Positions 21,478 to 30,776 of a stretch of DNA of 32,306 nt are shown here, piece by piece. Source of the DNA: Methylibium sp. Its GTDB lineage: Bacteria; Pseudomonadota; Gammaproteobacteria; Burkholderiales; Burkholderiaceae_C. Positions within the stretch are counted from its first letter, which is position 1. Every line of letters starts with the position of its first letter. The stretch is from assembly GCF_013817345.1 (NCBI RefSeq), contig NZ_JACDCW010000039.1, forward strand, positions 1 to 32,306. The letters run 5' to 3'. Under the pieces are notes generated by a model. The model did no database searches. It saw only the letters and a program-made list of their open reading frames with translations, and was not told the origin of the DNA. A program made the position numbers and the translations under genes.

Positions 21478-22509
21478 ATGCGCCTCGATTTGCCGCCAAG
21501 CCGCCTGCAGGTCGGCGGGTAAAGGCGCGACAAACTGCACTGCGGCGCCGTCGGCAGGATGCGCAAATCCCAGCCGCTCGGCGTGCAGCGCCTGTCGCGT
21601 CAGGCCGAGCGCCGGACGACCGCCATACAGCGCATCGGCGATGAGCGCATGCCCACGAGAAGCGAGGTGAACGCGAATCTGATGAGTGCGGCCGGTATGA
21701 AGGGTGCAACGCAGCGCACTGACAGCGTCGCCGGCGGCCAGCAAAGCGACATCGGTGCGCGCCGGCTTGCCGCCCGCCACCACTGCCATGCGCACCCGCG
21801 ACACCGGATCGCGGCCCACAGCCGAGTCGATGCTGAAGACCGGCTGGCGCGGGACGCCATGCACCAACGCCAGGTACTCGCGGCGCACTTCACGCGCGGC
21901 GATGGCGCGCACCAGGGCGGTCATTGCCGGCAGGGTCTTGGCAACGACCATCAGCCCGCTGGTGTCCTTGTCGAGCCGGTGCACGATGCCTGCGCGCGGC
22001 AGCGTTGCCGCGCCGGCGTGATAGGCGAGCAGGCCATTCAGGAGCGTGCCAGACCAGTTGCCCGGCGCGGGATGCACCACCAGACCGGCCGGCTTGTCGA
22101 CAACCAGCAAGTGCGCGTCTTCGAACACAACCGCCAGTGCCATCGGTTCGGCGCGGAACGCGCGGCTCTCCGGCGTCGGCAGCAAGCTGACGGCAATGAG
22201 CTGGCCGGCCGTGACGCGTCGCGCGCACGCCGTGACGACCTGCCCTTCCACGCTCACCTGTCCGCCTTCGATCAGCGTTTGCAAGTGACTGCGCGAAAAC
22301 TCGCCGGCAAGACCGACCAGCCACTTGTCGAGCCGCTCGCCATGCGTGCGCGCATCGACGCGCTTGCTGCGCTGCTCCACTTCGGCCGGGCCGACCTCGG
22401 CAGGCTCCTCGACGGCGCTCCAGTCGTCCGGCGAACCGGCCGCGGTCGGCGCTGGCTGCGGCGGGTGCCGCGCAGGGGCAATTCCCGGGCGTTCGCAGGG
22501 GGCGGTCAT
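21466..22509 (-). CDS. rluD: 23S rRNA pseudouridine synthase RluD
   Basis: RluA-family enzyme that makes pseudouridines 1911, 1915 and 1917 in helix 69 of 23S rRNA. The 347-residue protein has a Pro/Ala-rich N-terminal leader (about 1-55), an S4 domain (about 58-105) and the synthase domain with catalytic Asp180 in the HRLDKDTSG motif, followed by [12 protein letters not shown]. Betaproteobacterial rluD is typically divergent from bamD (comL), as here. The ATG at 22509 sits directly on the putative bamD -10 element. The long upstream continuation of this frame lies over bamD on the other strand and was excluded. Confidence 0.95.
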   Translation of the reverse strand: MTAPCERPGIAPARHPPQPAPTAAGSPDDWSAVEEPAEVGPAEVEQRSKRVDARTHGERLDKWLVGLAGEFSRSHLQTLIEGGQVSVEGQVVTACARRVTAGQLIAVSLLPTPESRAFRAEPMALAVVFEDAHLLVVDKPAGLVVHPAPGNWSGTLLNGLLAYHAGAATLPRAGIVHRLDKDTSGLMVVAKTLPAMTALVRAIAAREVRREYLALVHGVPRQPVFSIDSAVGRDPVSRVRMAVVAGGKPARTDVALLAAGDAVSALRCTLHTGRTHQIRVHLASRGHALIADALYGGRPALGLTRQALHAERLGFAHPADGAAVQFVAPLPADLQAAWRQIEAHASG

Positions 22510-22514
22510 ATAAT
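22509..22514 (+). promoter_or_regulatory. Putative -10 element (TATAAT) of bamD
   Basis: A perfect TATAAT on the plus strand lies 46 bases before the bamD ATG and overlaps the first base of the divergent rluD start codon. The -35 spacing is poor (TTCGCA is only 11 bases away). A perfect -10 in such GC-rich DNA is nevertheless conspicuous. Confidence 0.45.
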
Positions 22515-22560
22515 TTTCGGGTGCTTTCAACCGCGGCCGCACTCGCGCCGCCTGCTGGTA

Positions 22561-23397
22561 ATGACTCTGATCCGACCTTGTTCGACCGGCATGCAGCGCG
22601 CTGCAATCGGCGCGTCTCGCGTGGCGCTCGCCACCCTGCTCGGCTTGGTGCTCGCCGGCTGCAACACCACGCCGACCGATGAAACCGCGGGCATGTCGAC
22701 GGAGAAATTGTACGGAGAGGCGAAGGACGAAGCTTCGGTCGGCAACTGGGAACGGGCCACCATGCTTTATGGACGGTTGGAGGCGCGCGCGGCCGGCACG
22801 CCGCTGGCTCAACAGGCGCAGCTCGACCTGGCCTACGCCTTCTATCGAAGTGGCGAGAAGGCACAAGCCGAGACGACGATCGAGCGCTTCATCAAACTGC
22901 ACCCGAGCAGCCCCGCGCTCGACTACGCCTACTACCTTCAAGGCTTGATCAACTTCAACGAGAACCTCGGTCTGCTCGGCAACCTGGCGCGGCAGGATCT
23001 GTCCGAGCGCGACCAACGCGCCTCGCGCGACGCCTACCAGAGCTTCAAGCAACTCGTGCAGCAGTTCCCCGATTCGAAGTACGCCCCCGATGCGCAACTG
23101 CGCATGAACTACATCGTCAACACCCTGGCGCAGTACGAAGTGCACGTGGCCCGCTACTACTACCGGCGAGGTGCTTACGTCGCCGCAGCCAATCGCGCCC
23201 AGCAGGCGGTGCAGGAATTTCAGAGCGCCCCGGCCACGGAGGAAGCGCTCTTCATCATGACCCTCGCCTACGACCGGTTGTCGCTGCCCGATCTGCGCGA
23301 CGACGCCCGGCGCGTCCTGACGCAAAGCTTTCCGCAATCGAGCTACGTCACGGAAGGCTTTGCCGCTGCAGACAAACCGTGGTGGCAGCTGTGGTAG
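22561..23397 (+). CDS. bamD: Outer-membrane assembly lipoprotein BamD (ComL)
   Basis: An essential lipoprotein of the BAM complex, a scaffold of tetratricopeptide repeats that contacts BamA. The 278-residue product has a signal peptide with lipobox LAGC (Cys34 from this start). TPR helices follow, including the conserved YGEAKDEASVGNWERA, LDLAYAFYRSGEKAQAE and YAYYLQGL segments. A second ATG at 22591 would give a more typical signal-peptide length and may be the true start; neither start has a clear ribosome-binding site. It is divergent from rluD and convergent with the helicase gene, with only four bases between the two stop codons. Confidence 0.95.
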   Translation: MTLIRPCSTGMQRAAIGASRVALATLLGLVLAGCNTTPTDETAGMSTEKLYGEAKDEASVGNWERATMLYGRLEARAAGTPLAQQAQLDLAYAFYRSGEKAQAETTIERFIKLHPSSPALDYAYYLQGLINFNENLGLLGNLARQDLSERDQRASRDAYQSFKQLVQQFPDSKYAPDAQLRMNYIVNTLAQYEVHVARYYYRRGAYVAAANRAQQAVQEFQSAPATEEALFIMTLAYDRLSLPDLRDDARRVLTQSFPQSSYVTEGFAAADKPWWQLW

Positions 23398-23401
23398 ACG
23401 A

Positions 23402-25390
23402 TCACCACATGGCGGGCAAGGCCGCGATCTCGCCCAACCAAGCCAGCGCTTCGCTCTCCTCGTGCAAGGGCTGCATCGGTGGCAACGCCCGGCGGAGCTT
23501 CTGGCCGTAGCCCATCGCGGTCATGCGGGGATCGCAGATCACCAGCAGGCCGCGGTCGGTTTCGCTGCGGATCAGCCGGCCGGCGCCTTGCTTCAGTGAC
23601 ACGGCTGCCTCGGCGACGAAATAGTCGTTGAAGGCGTTGCGGCCCTCCGCTTCGAGGCGCTTGACTCTGGCCTCAACCAGCGGATCGTTCGGCGGCGGAA
23701 ACGGCAGCTTGTCGATGATCACGCACTGCAGCGCCTCGCCTGACACGTCGATGCCCTCCCAGAAACTCTGCGAGCCGACCAGCACGGCTCGCGGCGTGTC
23801 GATGAAGCGCTGCAGCAACTGACGCTTGGGCGCGCTGCCCTGCGTCAGTACGACGATCGGCTCGGCGTCGCCGTCGAAGTCCGCCTGCAGCGCGTCGGCC
23901 ACGGCGGTCAAGGCGCGCAAGGTTGTGGTGAGAACGAAGGTGCGCCCGCCGGCCGCGCGCGCGCAGGCCGCAGCCAGCCGGGCGACAGCCGGTGCGTGGC
24001 CGGGATCGACGGGTTTCGGAAAACGCGCCGGCACATAGAGCCGGGCATTCAAGGGATAGTCGAACGGGCTGTCCACGCGCAGGGTGCGCGCGTCGTCCAG
24101 GCCGGTCTGCTCGGTGAACCAGCGCAAGCGTTCGTCGGCTCCGAGCGTGGCCGAAGTGAAGATCCACGCCTTGGGCGCCGCGGCGATCCGCTCGCGCATC
24201 GCGTCTCGCACGTCGAGCGGCGACTCTACGAGCCGCAGTGACTGCGCCATCAGGTCGATCCAGCGCACGCGGCCCGGCTCGGCCGCTTCGCTGAAACGCT
24301 GTGCACGGCTAGCCAGAATTTGCGCGCGCTCGGCCAGCTTGCTGAAGTCAGGCGAGATGTCGGCCACGGCGTCCAGCGCGGCTGCGGCCTCGCCGCATGC
24401 GACGCCCAAGTCCGCTAGCGCCTGTCGAAAATCTTCGCGCCCCGCGCGCTCGTCCCAGCGCAGCTTGAGGCTGCCCCGGGCGCCGCTGCCCTGTAGCGGC
24501 CCCGCGGCCACGAGCCGCAGTTCGCGCGCGGCGTGCTCGCACGCTTGGGCGAGTGCCTGCCAATCCTGCAGCCCGCGTGCTTGCGCCAGCCCCACGGCGA
24601 GCAAGTCGCGCGCGAAATCGAAAAGCTGCGCAGTGCCCAGGGTGTCGCCGAGAAAAGCGATGCCTGCCTCGGCGAGTTGGTGAGCTTCGTCGAACACTGC
24701 CACGTCAACTGATGGCAGCAGTTCGGCCATGCCGGTGTCGCGCAAAGCCAGATCGGCAAAGAACAGGTGATGGTTGACAACGACGAGGTCGGCCGCCATC
24801 GCCTCGCGCCGCGCCTTCATCACGTGGCAAGCACGGTACTGCGGACAGTCGCCGCCGAGGCAGTTCTCCCGCGTCGAGCTGACCAGCGGGATCACCGGTG
24901 AGCGTTCATCCAGGCCTTCGAGCTCGGCCAGATCGCCACTCGACGTGCGCTGCGCCCATTCCTCGATGCGCGCCAGGCTGCGCAGCGCGAAGCGATCGGA
25001 AAACTGTGTGGACTGACGTGCCTGCCCGAGCCGCTGCAGGCACAGGTAGCTGGCGCGGCCCTTGAGCAAGGCGACCGTCACCGGCAGGCTCAAGGCCTCG
25101 CGCAAGCGGGGTAGATCACGGAGGAAAAGCTGGTCCTGCAAACTCTTGGTGGCCGTGCTGATGAGCCCGCGTGCGCCCGACAGCAGCACCGGCACGAGAT
25201 ATGCGAAGGTCTTGCCGACGCCGGTGCCTGCCTCGGCCGCCAGCACGCTGCGCTGGTCGATCGCATCGGCCACGGCGAGGGCCAGTTCGAGCTGCGCACC
25301 GCGTTCGCGGTACTGGGTTTCCGTGCGCGAGAGCGTGCCGCCTGCCGCGAAAACAGCTGTCACGGCGTCTTGCAGCGGGCTCACGGGCAT
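23402..25390 (-). CDS. ATP-dependent DNA helicase of the DinG/YoaA (XPD-like) family
   Basis: A superfamily 2 helicase with an iron-sulfur cluster that unwinds DNA 5' to 3' and acts in DNA damage tolerance. The 662-residue protein shows Walker A AEAGTGVGKT (52-61). The four cluster cysteines are Cys117, Cys177, Cys182 and Cys188. DEAH is at 234-237. C-terminal motifs include QSFWEGIDV and QGAGRLIRS (helicase motif VI). The shape fits YoaA better than E. coli DinG (716 residues), but the two cannot be separated with certainty by eye. It converges on bamD with a four-base gap and no separate terminator. Confidence 0.93.
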   Translation of the reverse strand: MPVSPLQDAVTAVFAAGGTLSRTETQYRERGAQLELALAVADAIDQRSVLAAEAGTGVGKTFAYLVPVLLSGARGLISTATKSLQDQLFLRDLPRLREALSLPVTVALLKGRASYLCLQRLGQARQSTQFSDRFALRSLARIEEWAQRTSSGDLAELEGLDERSPVIPLVSSTRENCLGGDCPQYRACHVMKARREAMAADLVVVNHHLFFADLALRDTGMAELLPSVDVAVFDEAHQLAEAGIAFLGDTLGTAQLFDFARDLLAVGLAQARGLQDWQALAQACEHAARELRLVAAGPLQGSGARGSLKLRWDERAGREDFRQALADLGVACGEAAAALDAVADISPDFSKLAERAQILASRAQRFSEAAEPGRVRWIDLMAQSLRLVESPLDVRDAMRERIAAAPKAWIFTSATLGADERLRWFTEQTGLDDARTLRVDSPFDYPLNARLYVPARFPKPVDPGHAPAVARLAAACARAAGGRTFVLTTTLRALTAVADALQADFDGDAEPIVVLTQGSAPKRQLLQRFIDTPRAVLVGSQSFWEGIDVSGEALQCVIIDKLPFPPPNDPLVEARVKRLEAEGRNAFNDYFVAEAAVSLKQGAGRLIRSETDRGLLVICDPRMTAMGYGQKLRRALPPMQPLHEESEALAWLGEIAALPAMW

Positions 25391-25490
25391 GCCTTGTCAA
25401 CAGGGTGGCTTGGTTCGGCCGCTGCGGCGTCGGACCGGGCCGCGAACCGGGCTTGCAGCTCGCCGCAAAGCAGCGCACCGCCGGCGAGCC

Positions 25491-25694
25491 TCATGCCGGC
25501 TCGGGCGGACTCAGTCGCGCTTCCAGCGTAGCGATCGTGTCGCGCAGGCACAGTCGCCGCTTCTTCAAGCGGCGCAGCGCGAGATCGTCACGCGGCAGAT
25601 CGAGTGGCATCAGATCGATGAGGCTGTCGAGGTCGGCATGCTCGATGCGCAGTTCGATCAGCCGGCGTTGCGGCGAGTGCAGGTTGTCGTTCAT
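25491..25694 (-). CDS. DUF465 (YdcH) family small protein
   Basis: A 67-residue, charged, probably helical protein. The motif RRLKKRRLCLRDTIATLEARL at the C-terminal half matches the LKK-R-LxLKDEI signature of the DUF465/YdcH family. The function is unknown; family members are short coiled coils. It is divergent from the PP2C gene, sharing a 64-base upstream region, and 100 bases upstream of the helicase gene on the same strand. Confidence 0.75.
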   Translation of the reverse strand: MNDNLHSPQRRLIELRIEHADLDSLIDLMPLDLPRDDLALRRLKKRRLCLRDTIATLEARLSPPEPA

Positions 25695-25703
25695 CGGGAG
25701 CCT

Positions 25704-25723
25704 TTGGCGTGATTTTCCGCCAA
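25704..25723. promoter_or_regulatory. Inverted repeat in the DUF465/PP2C divergent region
   Basis: TTGGCG and CGCCAA flank an eight-base AT-rich centre in the 64-base region shared by two divergent genes. It has the look of a dimeric repressor or activator site, but six-base arms can arise by chance. A possible -10 TATAGT for the PP2C gene lies at 25745-25750. Confidence 0.3.
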
Positions 25724-25758
25724 TCGGGCCTCGATCATCGCGTTTATAGTTTTCGAAT

Positions 25759-26526
25759 ATGACCCCCGCGACTCCCGGTTACCGACTCGCCGCCGCCACC
25801 GGCCTGCACCGCGGAGACCGCGCCTACCAGCAAGATCAGGTCAGCGTGATGGCGCATGCGCGCGTACCCGGGTGCCTGCTTGCGGTGGTCGCCGACGGCA
25901 TGGGCGGCAAAAGCGGCGGTCGCAAGGCGGCGGACCAGGTGCTGCTCACCGCAGCGCAACTTTTCGAGCGCTACACGCCCAGCCGCGACGACCCGGCCGA
26001 AGCGCTCAAGCAACTGGTGCTGGAGTCGCACCTGATGATCAAGCTGACCGCGATGACCGCCGAGGAAGAGCCGCACAGCACCGTGGCTGCCTTACTGATC
26101 GGTCCTTCGCGGGCATGCGATGTGATTCATGCAGGCGACTCGCGCGTTTATCACTTCCGCGGGCCGGAGATGCTCACGCGCACCAAGGACCACTCCTTCG
26201 TGCAGCGCCTGGTCGACGAAGGCCAGATCTCCGAGGACGAGGCCAACACGCACCCTCAGTCCAACCTGCTGACCGGGTGTCTGGGAACGCACAGCGAGCC
26301 GCCCGTCAGCCTGCACCACATCGACCGGCTCGAACCGGGCGACAGCCTGCTGATGTGCAGCGACGGTCTCTGGCACTACTTCACTCCGCGAGAGCTCGGC
26401 GCGATCGTGCATGCGCTGCCCCCGCGCGAGGCCGGCGAGATGCTCATCGGCAAGGCGCGCCATCGCGCTCGCGGCGGCGGCGACAACCTGTCGCTCGCGC
26501 TGGTGCGCATGGAAGCCATCGACTGA
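25759..26526 (+). CDS. PP2C-family protein serine/threonine phosphatase
   Basis: A 255-residue stand-alone metal-dependent phosphatase of the bacterial PP2C (Stp) type. The metal-binding aspartates are in place: Asp26 (RAYQQDQ), Asp46 (VADGMGG), Asp202 (CSDGLW) and Asp242 (GGDN). HAGDSRVY (124-131) and the DHSFVQRLVDEGQI flap region are also present. It lacks a signal peptide or membrane segment, so it should be cytoplasmic. The usual partner, a Hanks-type Ser/Thr kinase, is not adjacent and its substrate is unknown. It is convergent with zapE, with a 76-base gap holding nothing obvious. Confidence 0.92.
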   Translation: MTPATPGYRLAAATGLHRGDRAYQQDQVSVMAHARVPGCLLAVVADGMGGKSGGRKAADQVLLTAAQLFERYTPSRDDPAEALKQLVLESHLMIKLTAMTAEEEPHSTVAALLIGPSRACDVIHAGDSRVYHFRGPEMLTRTKDHSFVQRLVDEGQISEDEANTHPQSNLLTGCLGTHSEPPVSLHHIDRLEPGDSLLMCSDGLWHYFTPRELGAIVHALPPREAGEMLIGKARHRARGGGDNLSLALVRMEAID

Positions 26527-26602
26527 GCCCCGCTGATGCGGCGATACGCAGAGCGTCGCGTTGACCGGCAAGACACGTTCCGCAGATGAAAGCCCGTGCG
26601 GC

Positions 26603-27781
26603 TCATGTCAACCCTGTGTCGACATCGCGCCGTGCCAAAGCCAGGAACTCGGCCGACTGCATCTCTCGCAATCTCGACTCCGTGCGCGGAAACTCGTGTG
26701 CGAGCGGCCCCTCGGTGTAGAGCTGCTCGGGCGGCGCGGCGGCGGAGAGCACGAGCTTCACGCGCCGATCGTAGAGCACGTCGACCAGCCAGGTGAAGCG
26801 CCGGGCCTCGGAGGCGTGGCGCGGCGACATCGCCGGCACGTTCGACAGCAGCACCGTGTGGAACTGGGTGGCCAGTTCGAGATAGTCGTTCTGCGAGCGC
26901 GGGCCGCCGCAAAGCTCCTTGAAGTCGAACCACACCACACCGCCGGCACGGCGAAGGGCGCGAATCTCGCGCTGCTCGATGCGCAACAGCGGACTCTCGT
27001 CCCGCGCCTCCGCCAGGCGTTCGAAGGTCTGTGCCATTGCGGCGTCGGCATCGGGCCCCAGCGGCGTGTGGTACAGCGCGACAGTGGCGAGCGTGCGCTG
27101 CCGGTAGTCGATGCCGGCATCGACGCTGATCACCTGGAGCCGCTCCTCCAGTAGCGCGATCGCGGGCAGGATGCGCTCGCGGTGCAGGCCGTTCGGATAG
27201 AGCGCTTGCGGATGGAAGTTGGACGTGGCGACGATGCTCACGCGGTTGGCGAACAATGCCGCGAGCAGCCGGTGCAGGATCATCGCGTCGGTGACGTCGG
27301 CCACGAAGAACTCGTCGAAGCAGATGAGCCGGAAGCGCCGCGCAATGCGCCGGCCGAGTTCGTCGAGCGGGTCGGCCGTGCCCTTGAGATCCTGCAGTTC
27401 ACGATGCACCTCGCGCATGAACTCGTGAAAGTGCAGCCGTGTCTTGCGCCTCAGCGGCACCGCCTGGAAGAAGCAGTCCATCAGGAAGCTCTTGCCGCGG
27501 CCGACGCCGCCGTGCATGTACACGCCGCGCGGGATCGGCGGGCGGACCAGCCAGTCGCCGAGCCGCCGCAAGGCCGGCTCTCGCGCTTGGGCGGCGCCGT
27601 CGCCCGGAGCTTGCCGCGACGCCTGCAGCATCAGCTTGCCGATGGTGTTGCTGCGCCGAGCCTTGTAGTCGGCCCATTCGTGCTCGCAGCGCTCGAGCGC
27701 GTCGATCGCGCGCAACTGGGCCGCGTCGGCGCTGTAGCCGCGTTCGGCGAGCGTGCGCAGGTAGAGGTCGCGAACGGCCAT
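26603..27781 (-). CDS. zapE: Cell division ATPase ZapE (AFG1-like)
   Basis: AFG1/ZapE family P-loop ATPase, linked in E. coli to Z-ring stability during constriction. The 392-residue protein has Walker A GGVGRGKS (91-98) and Walker B LICFDEF (152-158). Family blocks HFHEFMREVH and SNFHPQALYPNGLHRERILPAI follow. It lies downstream of lpdA, with 129 bases between that hold no gene. This odhB-lpdA-zapE arrangement is common in Burkholderiales, so it may be co-transcribed with the 2-oxoglutarate dehydrogenase genes. Confidence 0.94.
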   Translation of the reverse strand: MAVRDLYLRTLAERGYSADAAQLRAIDALERCEHEWADYKARRSNTIGKLMLQASRQAPGDGAAQAREPALRRLGDWLVRPPIPRGVYMHGGVGRGKSFLMDCFFQAVPLRRKTRLHFHEFMREVHRELQDLKGTADPLDELGRRIARRFRLICFDEFFVADVTDAMILHRLLAALFANRVSIVATSNFHPQALYPNGLHRERILPAIALLEERLQVISVDAGIDYRQRTLATVALYHTPLGPDADAAMAQTFERLAEARDESPLLRIEQREIRALRRAGGVVWFDFKELCGGPRSQNDYLELATQFHTVLLSNVPAMSPRHASEARRFTWLVDVLYDRRVKLVLSAAAPPEQLYTEGPLAHEFPRTESRLREMQSAEFLALARRDVDTGLT

Positions 27782-27910
27782 GGGCGCTGATGCTAGGGCC
27801 GGCGGGCGGCGAAACGGGACACGGCAGCGCAGGTCGCTGCCAACCGGAAGCCGAACCGGCGGCTGATCGCGGAGCGCTGCGGCATCCGCGGCAGCCGATG
27901 CTCGGACGAC

Positions 27911-29341
27911 TCAGAAATTGAGCGTGCGCTTGTCGACCGCCAGCGCGGCTTCCTTCATCGCCTCGCTCAGGCTCGGATGCGCGTGGCAGATGCGGGCGAG
28001 ATCCTCGCTGCTGGCCTTGAACTCCATCGCCACCACCGCTTCGGCGATCAGCTCGCTGGCCATCGGGCCGACGATGTGCACGCCGAGGATCTCGTCGGTC
28101 TTGGCGTCGGCCAGCATCTTCACCATGCCGGTCGTGTCGCCGAGCGCGCGCGCGCGGCCGTTGGCCAGGAAAGGGAAGCTGCCGGCCTTGTAGGCGCGCC
28201 CCGCGCTCTTCAACTGCTGCTCGGTCTGCCCGACCCAGGCGATCTCGGGCGAGGTGTAGATCACCCATGGGATGGTGTTGAAGTTCACGTGCCCGTGCTG
28301 GCCCGCGATGCGCTCGGCCACCGCCACGCCCTCCTCCTCTGCCTTGTGCGCAAGCATCGGGCCGCGCACGACGTCGCCGACCGCCCAGACGTTGGGCAGG
28401 TTGGTGCGGCAATCGTCGTCCACCGCGATGGCGCCGCGTTCGTCGAGCTTAAGGCCGACCGACTCGGCGTTCAGGCCGGTGGTGTTGGCGACGCGTCCGA
28501 TCGAGACGATCAGCTTGTCGACTTCGAGCGTCTTTGCGCCGCCCTTGGCATCGGCATAGGCGACGCTCACGCCTCCTTCGCTGGCTTTCACTTCGCTGAT
28601 CTTCACGCCCAGTTCGATCTTCAGACCCTGCTTGGTGAAGGCGCGGTGCGCTTCCTTGGCGATCTGCTCATCGACTGCACCCAGAAAGCTCGGCAGCGCC
28701 TCCAGAACGGTCACTTCCGCACCGAGCCGCCGCCATACCGAACCCATCTCCAGGCCGATGACGCCGGCGCCGATCAGGCCGAGTCGCTTGGGTACCGCCG
28801 CAATGCGCAGCGCGCCGTCGTTGCTGAGGATGCGGTCCTCGTCGAAGGATGCGCCGGGCAGTGCGCGCGCGTTCGAACCCGTGGCGACGATGACGTGCTT
28901 GGCGGTGATGGTTTCGGGCGCTGCGCCGGCGACGGCGATCTCGTAGCCGCCCTCGCCCGCCTTGGCAAAGGAGCCGCGGCCGTGAAAGAACGTCACCTTG
29001 TTCTTCTTGAAGAGATACAGGATGCCGTCGTTGTTCTGCTTCACGACCGCGTTCTTGCGGCCGAGCATCTTCGACAAGTCGAGGCTCAATTCGCCGACAC
29101 CGATGCCGTGCGCCGCGAAGCCGTGGCCCGCATGCTCGAAGTGCTCGCTCGACTGCAGCAGCGCCTTGCTCGGGATGCAGCCGACGTTGGTGCAGGTGCC
29201 GCCCGGTGCCGGGCCGCCTTTTTCGTTTTTCCACTCGTCAACGCAGGCGGTGTTGAAGCCGAGCTGCGCCGCGCGGATTGCCGCGATGTAGCCGCCGGGA
29301 CCGGCGCCGATGACGACGACGTCGAACTGTTTGTTGCTCAT
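27911..29341 (-). CDS. lpdA: Dihydrolipoyl dehydrogenase (E3)
   Basis: A flavoprotein that reoxidises the lipoyl groups of 2-oxoacid dehydrogenases with NAD+. The 476-residue protein has the N-terminal FAD-binding GAGPGGY (12-18), the redox disulfide Cys50/Cys55 in [13 protein letters not shown], a second NAD-binding [10 protein letters not shown] motif and the C-terminal catalytic pair His455/Glu460 (HAHPSLSE). It starts ten bases after the odhB stop and is the E3 of the same complex. Confidence 0.97.
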   Translation of the reverse strand: MSNKQFDVVVIGAGPGGYIAAIRAAQLGFNTACVDEWKNEKGGPAPGGTCTNVGCIPSKALLQSSEHFEHAGHGFAAHGIGVGELSLDLSKMLGRKNAVVKQNNDGILYLFKKNKVTFFHGRGSFAKAGEGGYEIAVAGAAPETITAKHVIVATGSNARALPGASFDEDRILSNDGALRIAAVPKRLGLIGAGVIGLEMGSVWRRLGAEVTVLEALPSFLGAVDEQIAKEAHRAFTKQGLKIELGVKISEVKASEGGVSVAYADAKGGAKTLEVDKLIVSIGRVANTTGLNAESVGLKLDERGAIAVDDDCRTNLPNVWAVGDVVRGPMLAHKAEEEGVAVAERIAGQHGHVNFNTIPWVIYTSPEIAWVGQTEQQLKSAGRAYKAGSFPFLANGRARALGDTTGMVKMLADAKTDEILGVHIVGPMASELIAEAVVAMEFKASSEDLARICHAHPSLSEAMKEAALAVDKRTLNF

Positions 29342-29351
29342 CGTCGCGGCC

Positions 29352-30662
29352 TCAGATGTCGAACAGCAGGCGCGCAGGATCTTCCAGCGCTTCCTTCATG
29401 GCCACCAGGCCGAGCACCGCCTCGCGCCCGTCGATGATGCGGTGGTCGTAGCTCATCGCCAGGTAGTTGATCGGCCGCACCACGACTTGCCCGTTCTCGA
29501 CCACGGCACGGTCCTTGGTGGCGTGCACACCGAGGATGGCGCTTTGCGGCGGGTTGATGATGGGCGTGGAGAGCATCGAGCCGAACACGCCGCCGTTGCT
29601 GATGGAAAAGGTGCCGCCCGTCAGGTCGTCGAGCGAGAGCTTGCCGTCCCTGGCCTTCTGGCCGAACTCGGCGATCTTCTTCTCGATGTCGGCGAAGCTC
29701 ATCTGGTCGGCATTGCGCAGGATCGGCACCACCAGGCCGCGCGGCGATCCGACGGCAATGCCGATGTCGAAGTAGCCGTGATAGACGATGTCGTTGCCGT
29801 CGACGCTGGCGTTGATGACCGGGTATTTCTTGAGCGCCGCCACCGCGGCCTTCACGAAGAAGCTCATGAAGCCGATCTTGACGCCGTGCTCCTTCTCGAA
29901 CTTCTCCTGGAAGCGCTTGCGCATCTCCATCACCGGGGCCATGTTGACCTCGTTGAAGGTGGTCAGGATGGCGTTGGACGACTGGGACTGCAGCAGCCGC
30001 TCGGCGACGCGCGCGCGCAGCCGCGACATCGGTACGCGCTGCTCGGGACGCTCGCTCAGCTTGGGCGCCGGCGGGGCACTGACCTGAGGAAGCGCCGGTT
30101 TGGCCGGGGGGGACTGGGCAGCTTTCGGCGCTGGCGCAGCCGTCTGGGCAGCAGCGGCCGGTGCGGCGCTCGCCTTCGCACCCCCTTCGAGCGCACCCAG
30201 CACGTCGCCCTTGGTGACGCGGCCGTCCTTACCCGTGCCGGTCACCGTGCCGGCAGACAGATCTTTTTCGGCCATCAGCTTGGCCGCCGCCGGCATGGCG
30301 ATGTCGCTCTTGGTCTGGGCGGCAGCGGCCACGTCCGCAGACAAACCGGGCTTGGTACCCGGCGCGGGCTCACCCGGCGGCACCGCCTTGATCTGGTCTT
30401 CGCCGCCCGTCGACGCCTTGCCTTCGGTATCGATCTTGGCGATGACTTCGTCGCTGACGCAGCTCTCGCCGTCGTTCTTGACGAGCTGCGCGACCACGCC
30501 CGCAGCCGGTGACGGCACTTCGAGCACGACCTTGTCGGTCTCGATCTCGATCAGGATCTCGTCCATCTCGACCGGCTCGCCCGGCTTCTTCTTCCACTGC
30601 AGCAAGGTCGCCTCGGCAACAGACTCGGACAACTGCGGAACCTTGACTTCGATGATCGCCAT
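29352..30662 (-). CDS. odhB: Dihydrolipoyl succinyltransferase, E2 of 2-oxoglutarate dehydrogenase
   Basis: The core of the 2-oxoglutarate dehydrogenase complex, also called SucB. The 436-residue protein has one lipoyl domain with the lipoylated Lys44 (ETDKVVLEV), a Pro/Ala/Gly-rich linker and an E3-binding domain (about 118-155). A second Ala/Pro linker precedes the catalytic domain with His407 and Asp411 in [11 protein letters not shown]. The ATG at 30662 gives the canonical [14 protein letters not shown] start. It lies between sucA and lpdA. Confidence 0.97.
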   Translation of the reverse strand: MAIIEVKVPQLSESVAEATLLQWKKKPGEPVEMDEILIEIETDKVVLEVPSPAAGVVAQLVKNDGESCVSDEVIAKIDTEGKASTGGEDQIKAVPPGEPAPGTKPGLSADVAAAAQTKSDIAMPAAAKLMAEKDLSAGTVTGTGKDGRVTKGDVLGALEGGAKASAAPAAAAQTAAPAPKAAQSPPAKPALPQVSAPPAPKLSERPEQRVPMSRLRARVAERLLQSQSSNAILTTFNEVNMAPVMEMRKRFQEKFEKEHGVKIGFMSFFVKAAVAALKKYPVINASVDGNDIVYHGYFDIGIAVGSPRGLVVPILRNADQMSFADIEKKIAEFGQKARDGKLSLDDLTGGTFSISNGGVFGSMLSTPIINPPQSAILGVHATKDRAVVENGQVVVRPINYLAMSYDHRIIDGREAVLGLVAMKEALEDPARLLFDI

Positions 30663-30715
30663 GAAATGCTTTCTTAGAGGGTTCGGCCGAGGTATCACCC
30701 CGGTCCCGCGGCGTT

Positions 30716-30775
30716 GACCGGCCTGCGGCCGGTCGAACGCAGCGACTTATTGCGGCGCGAATGCGCCGCAATAAG
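30716..30775 (-). promoter_or_regulatory. Two tandem perfect hairpins between sucA and odhB
   Basis: In the 114-base gap, the minus-strand message first meets a 13-base-arm perfect inverted repeat with a four-base loop (30746-30775, one base after the sucA stop codon). A second one follows with eight-base arms GACCGGCC/GGCCGGTC and a three-base loop (30716-30734). Neither is followed by a T-run. They therefore look like RNA-stabilising or processing structures, or weak attenuators, rather than full terminators. Confidence 0.6.
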
Positions 30776-30776
30776 C

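Noticed and set aside
21559-22560. A long in-frame upstream extension of bamD over rluD
   Set aside because: The lipoprotein signal peptide fixes the bamD start at 22561 or 22591. The upstream part is the shadow of rluD.
27782-27910. Repeated CCGGTT motifs between lpdA and zapE considered as a terminator
   Set aside because: They form a direct repeat rather than a stem and no T-run follows.
27977-29437. A 486-codon plus-strand open frame over lpdA
   Set aside because: It is antisense to an unmistakable dihydrolipoyl dehydrogenase. The residue pattern (Ala/Arg/His/Val-rich) is typical of a shadow frame.
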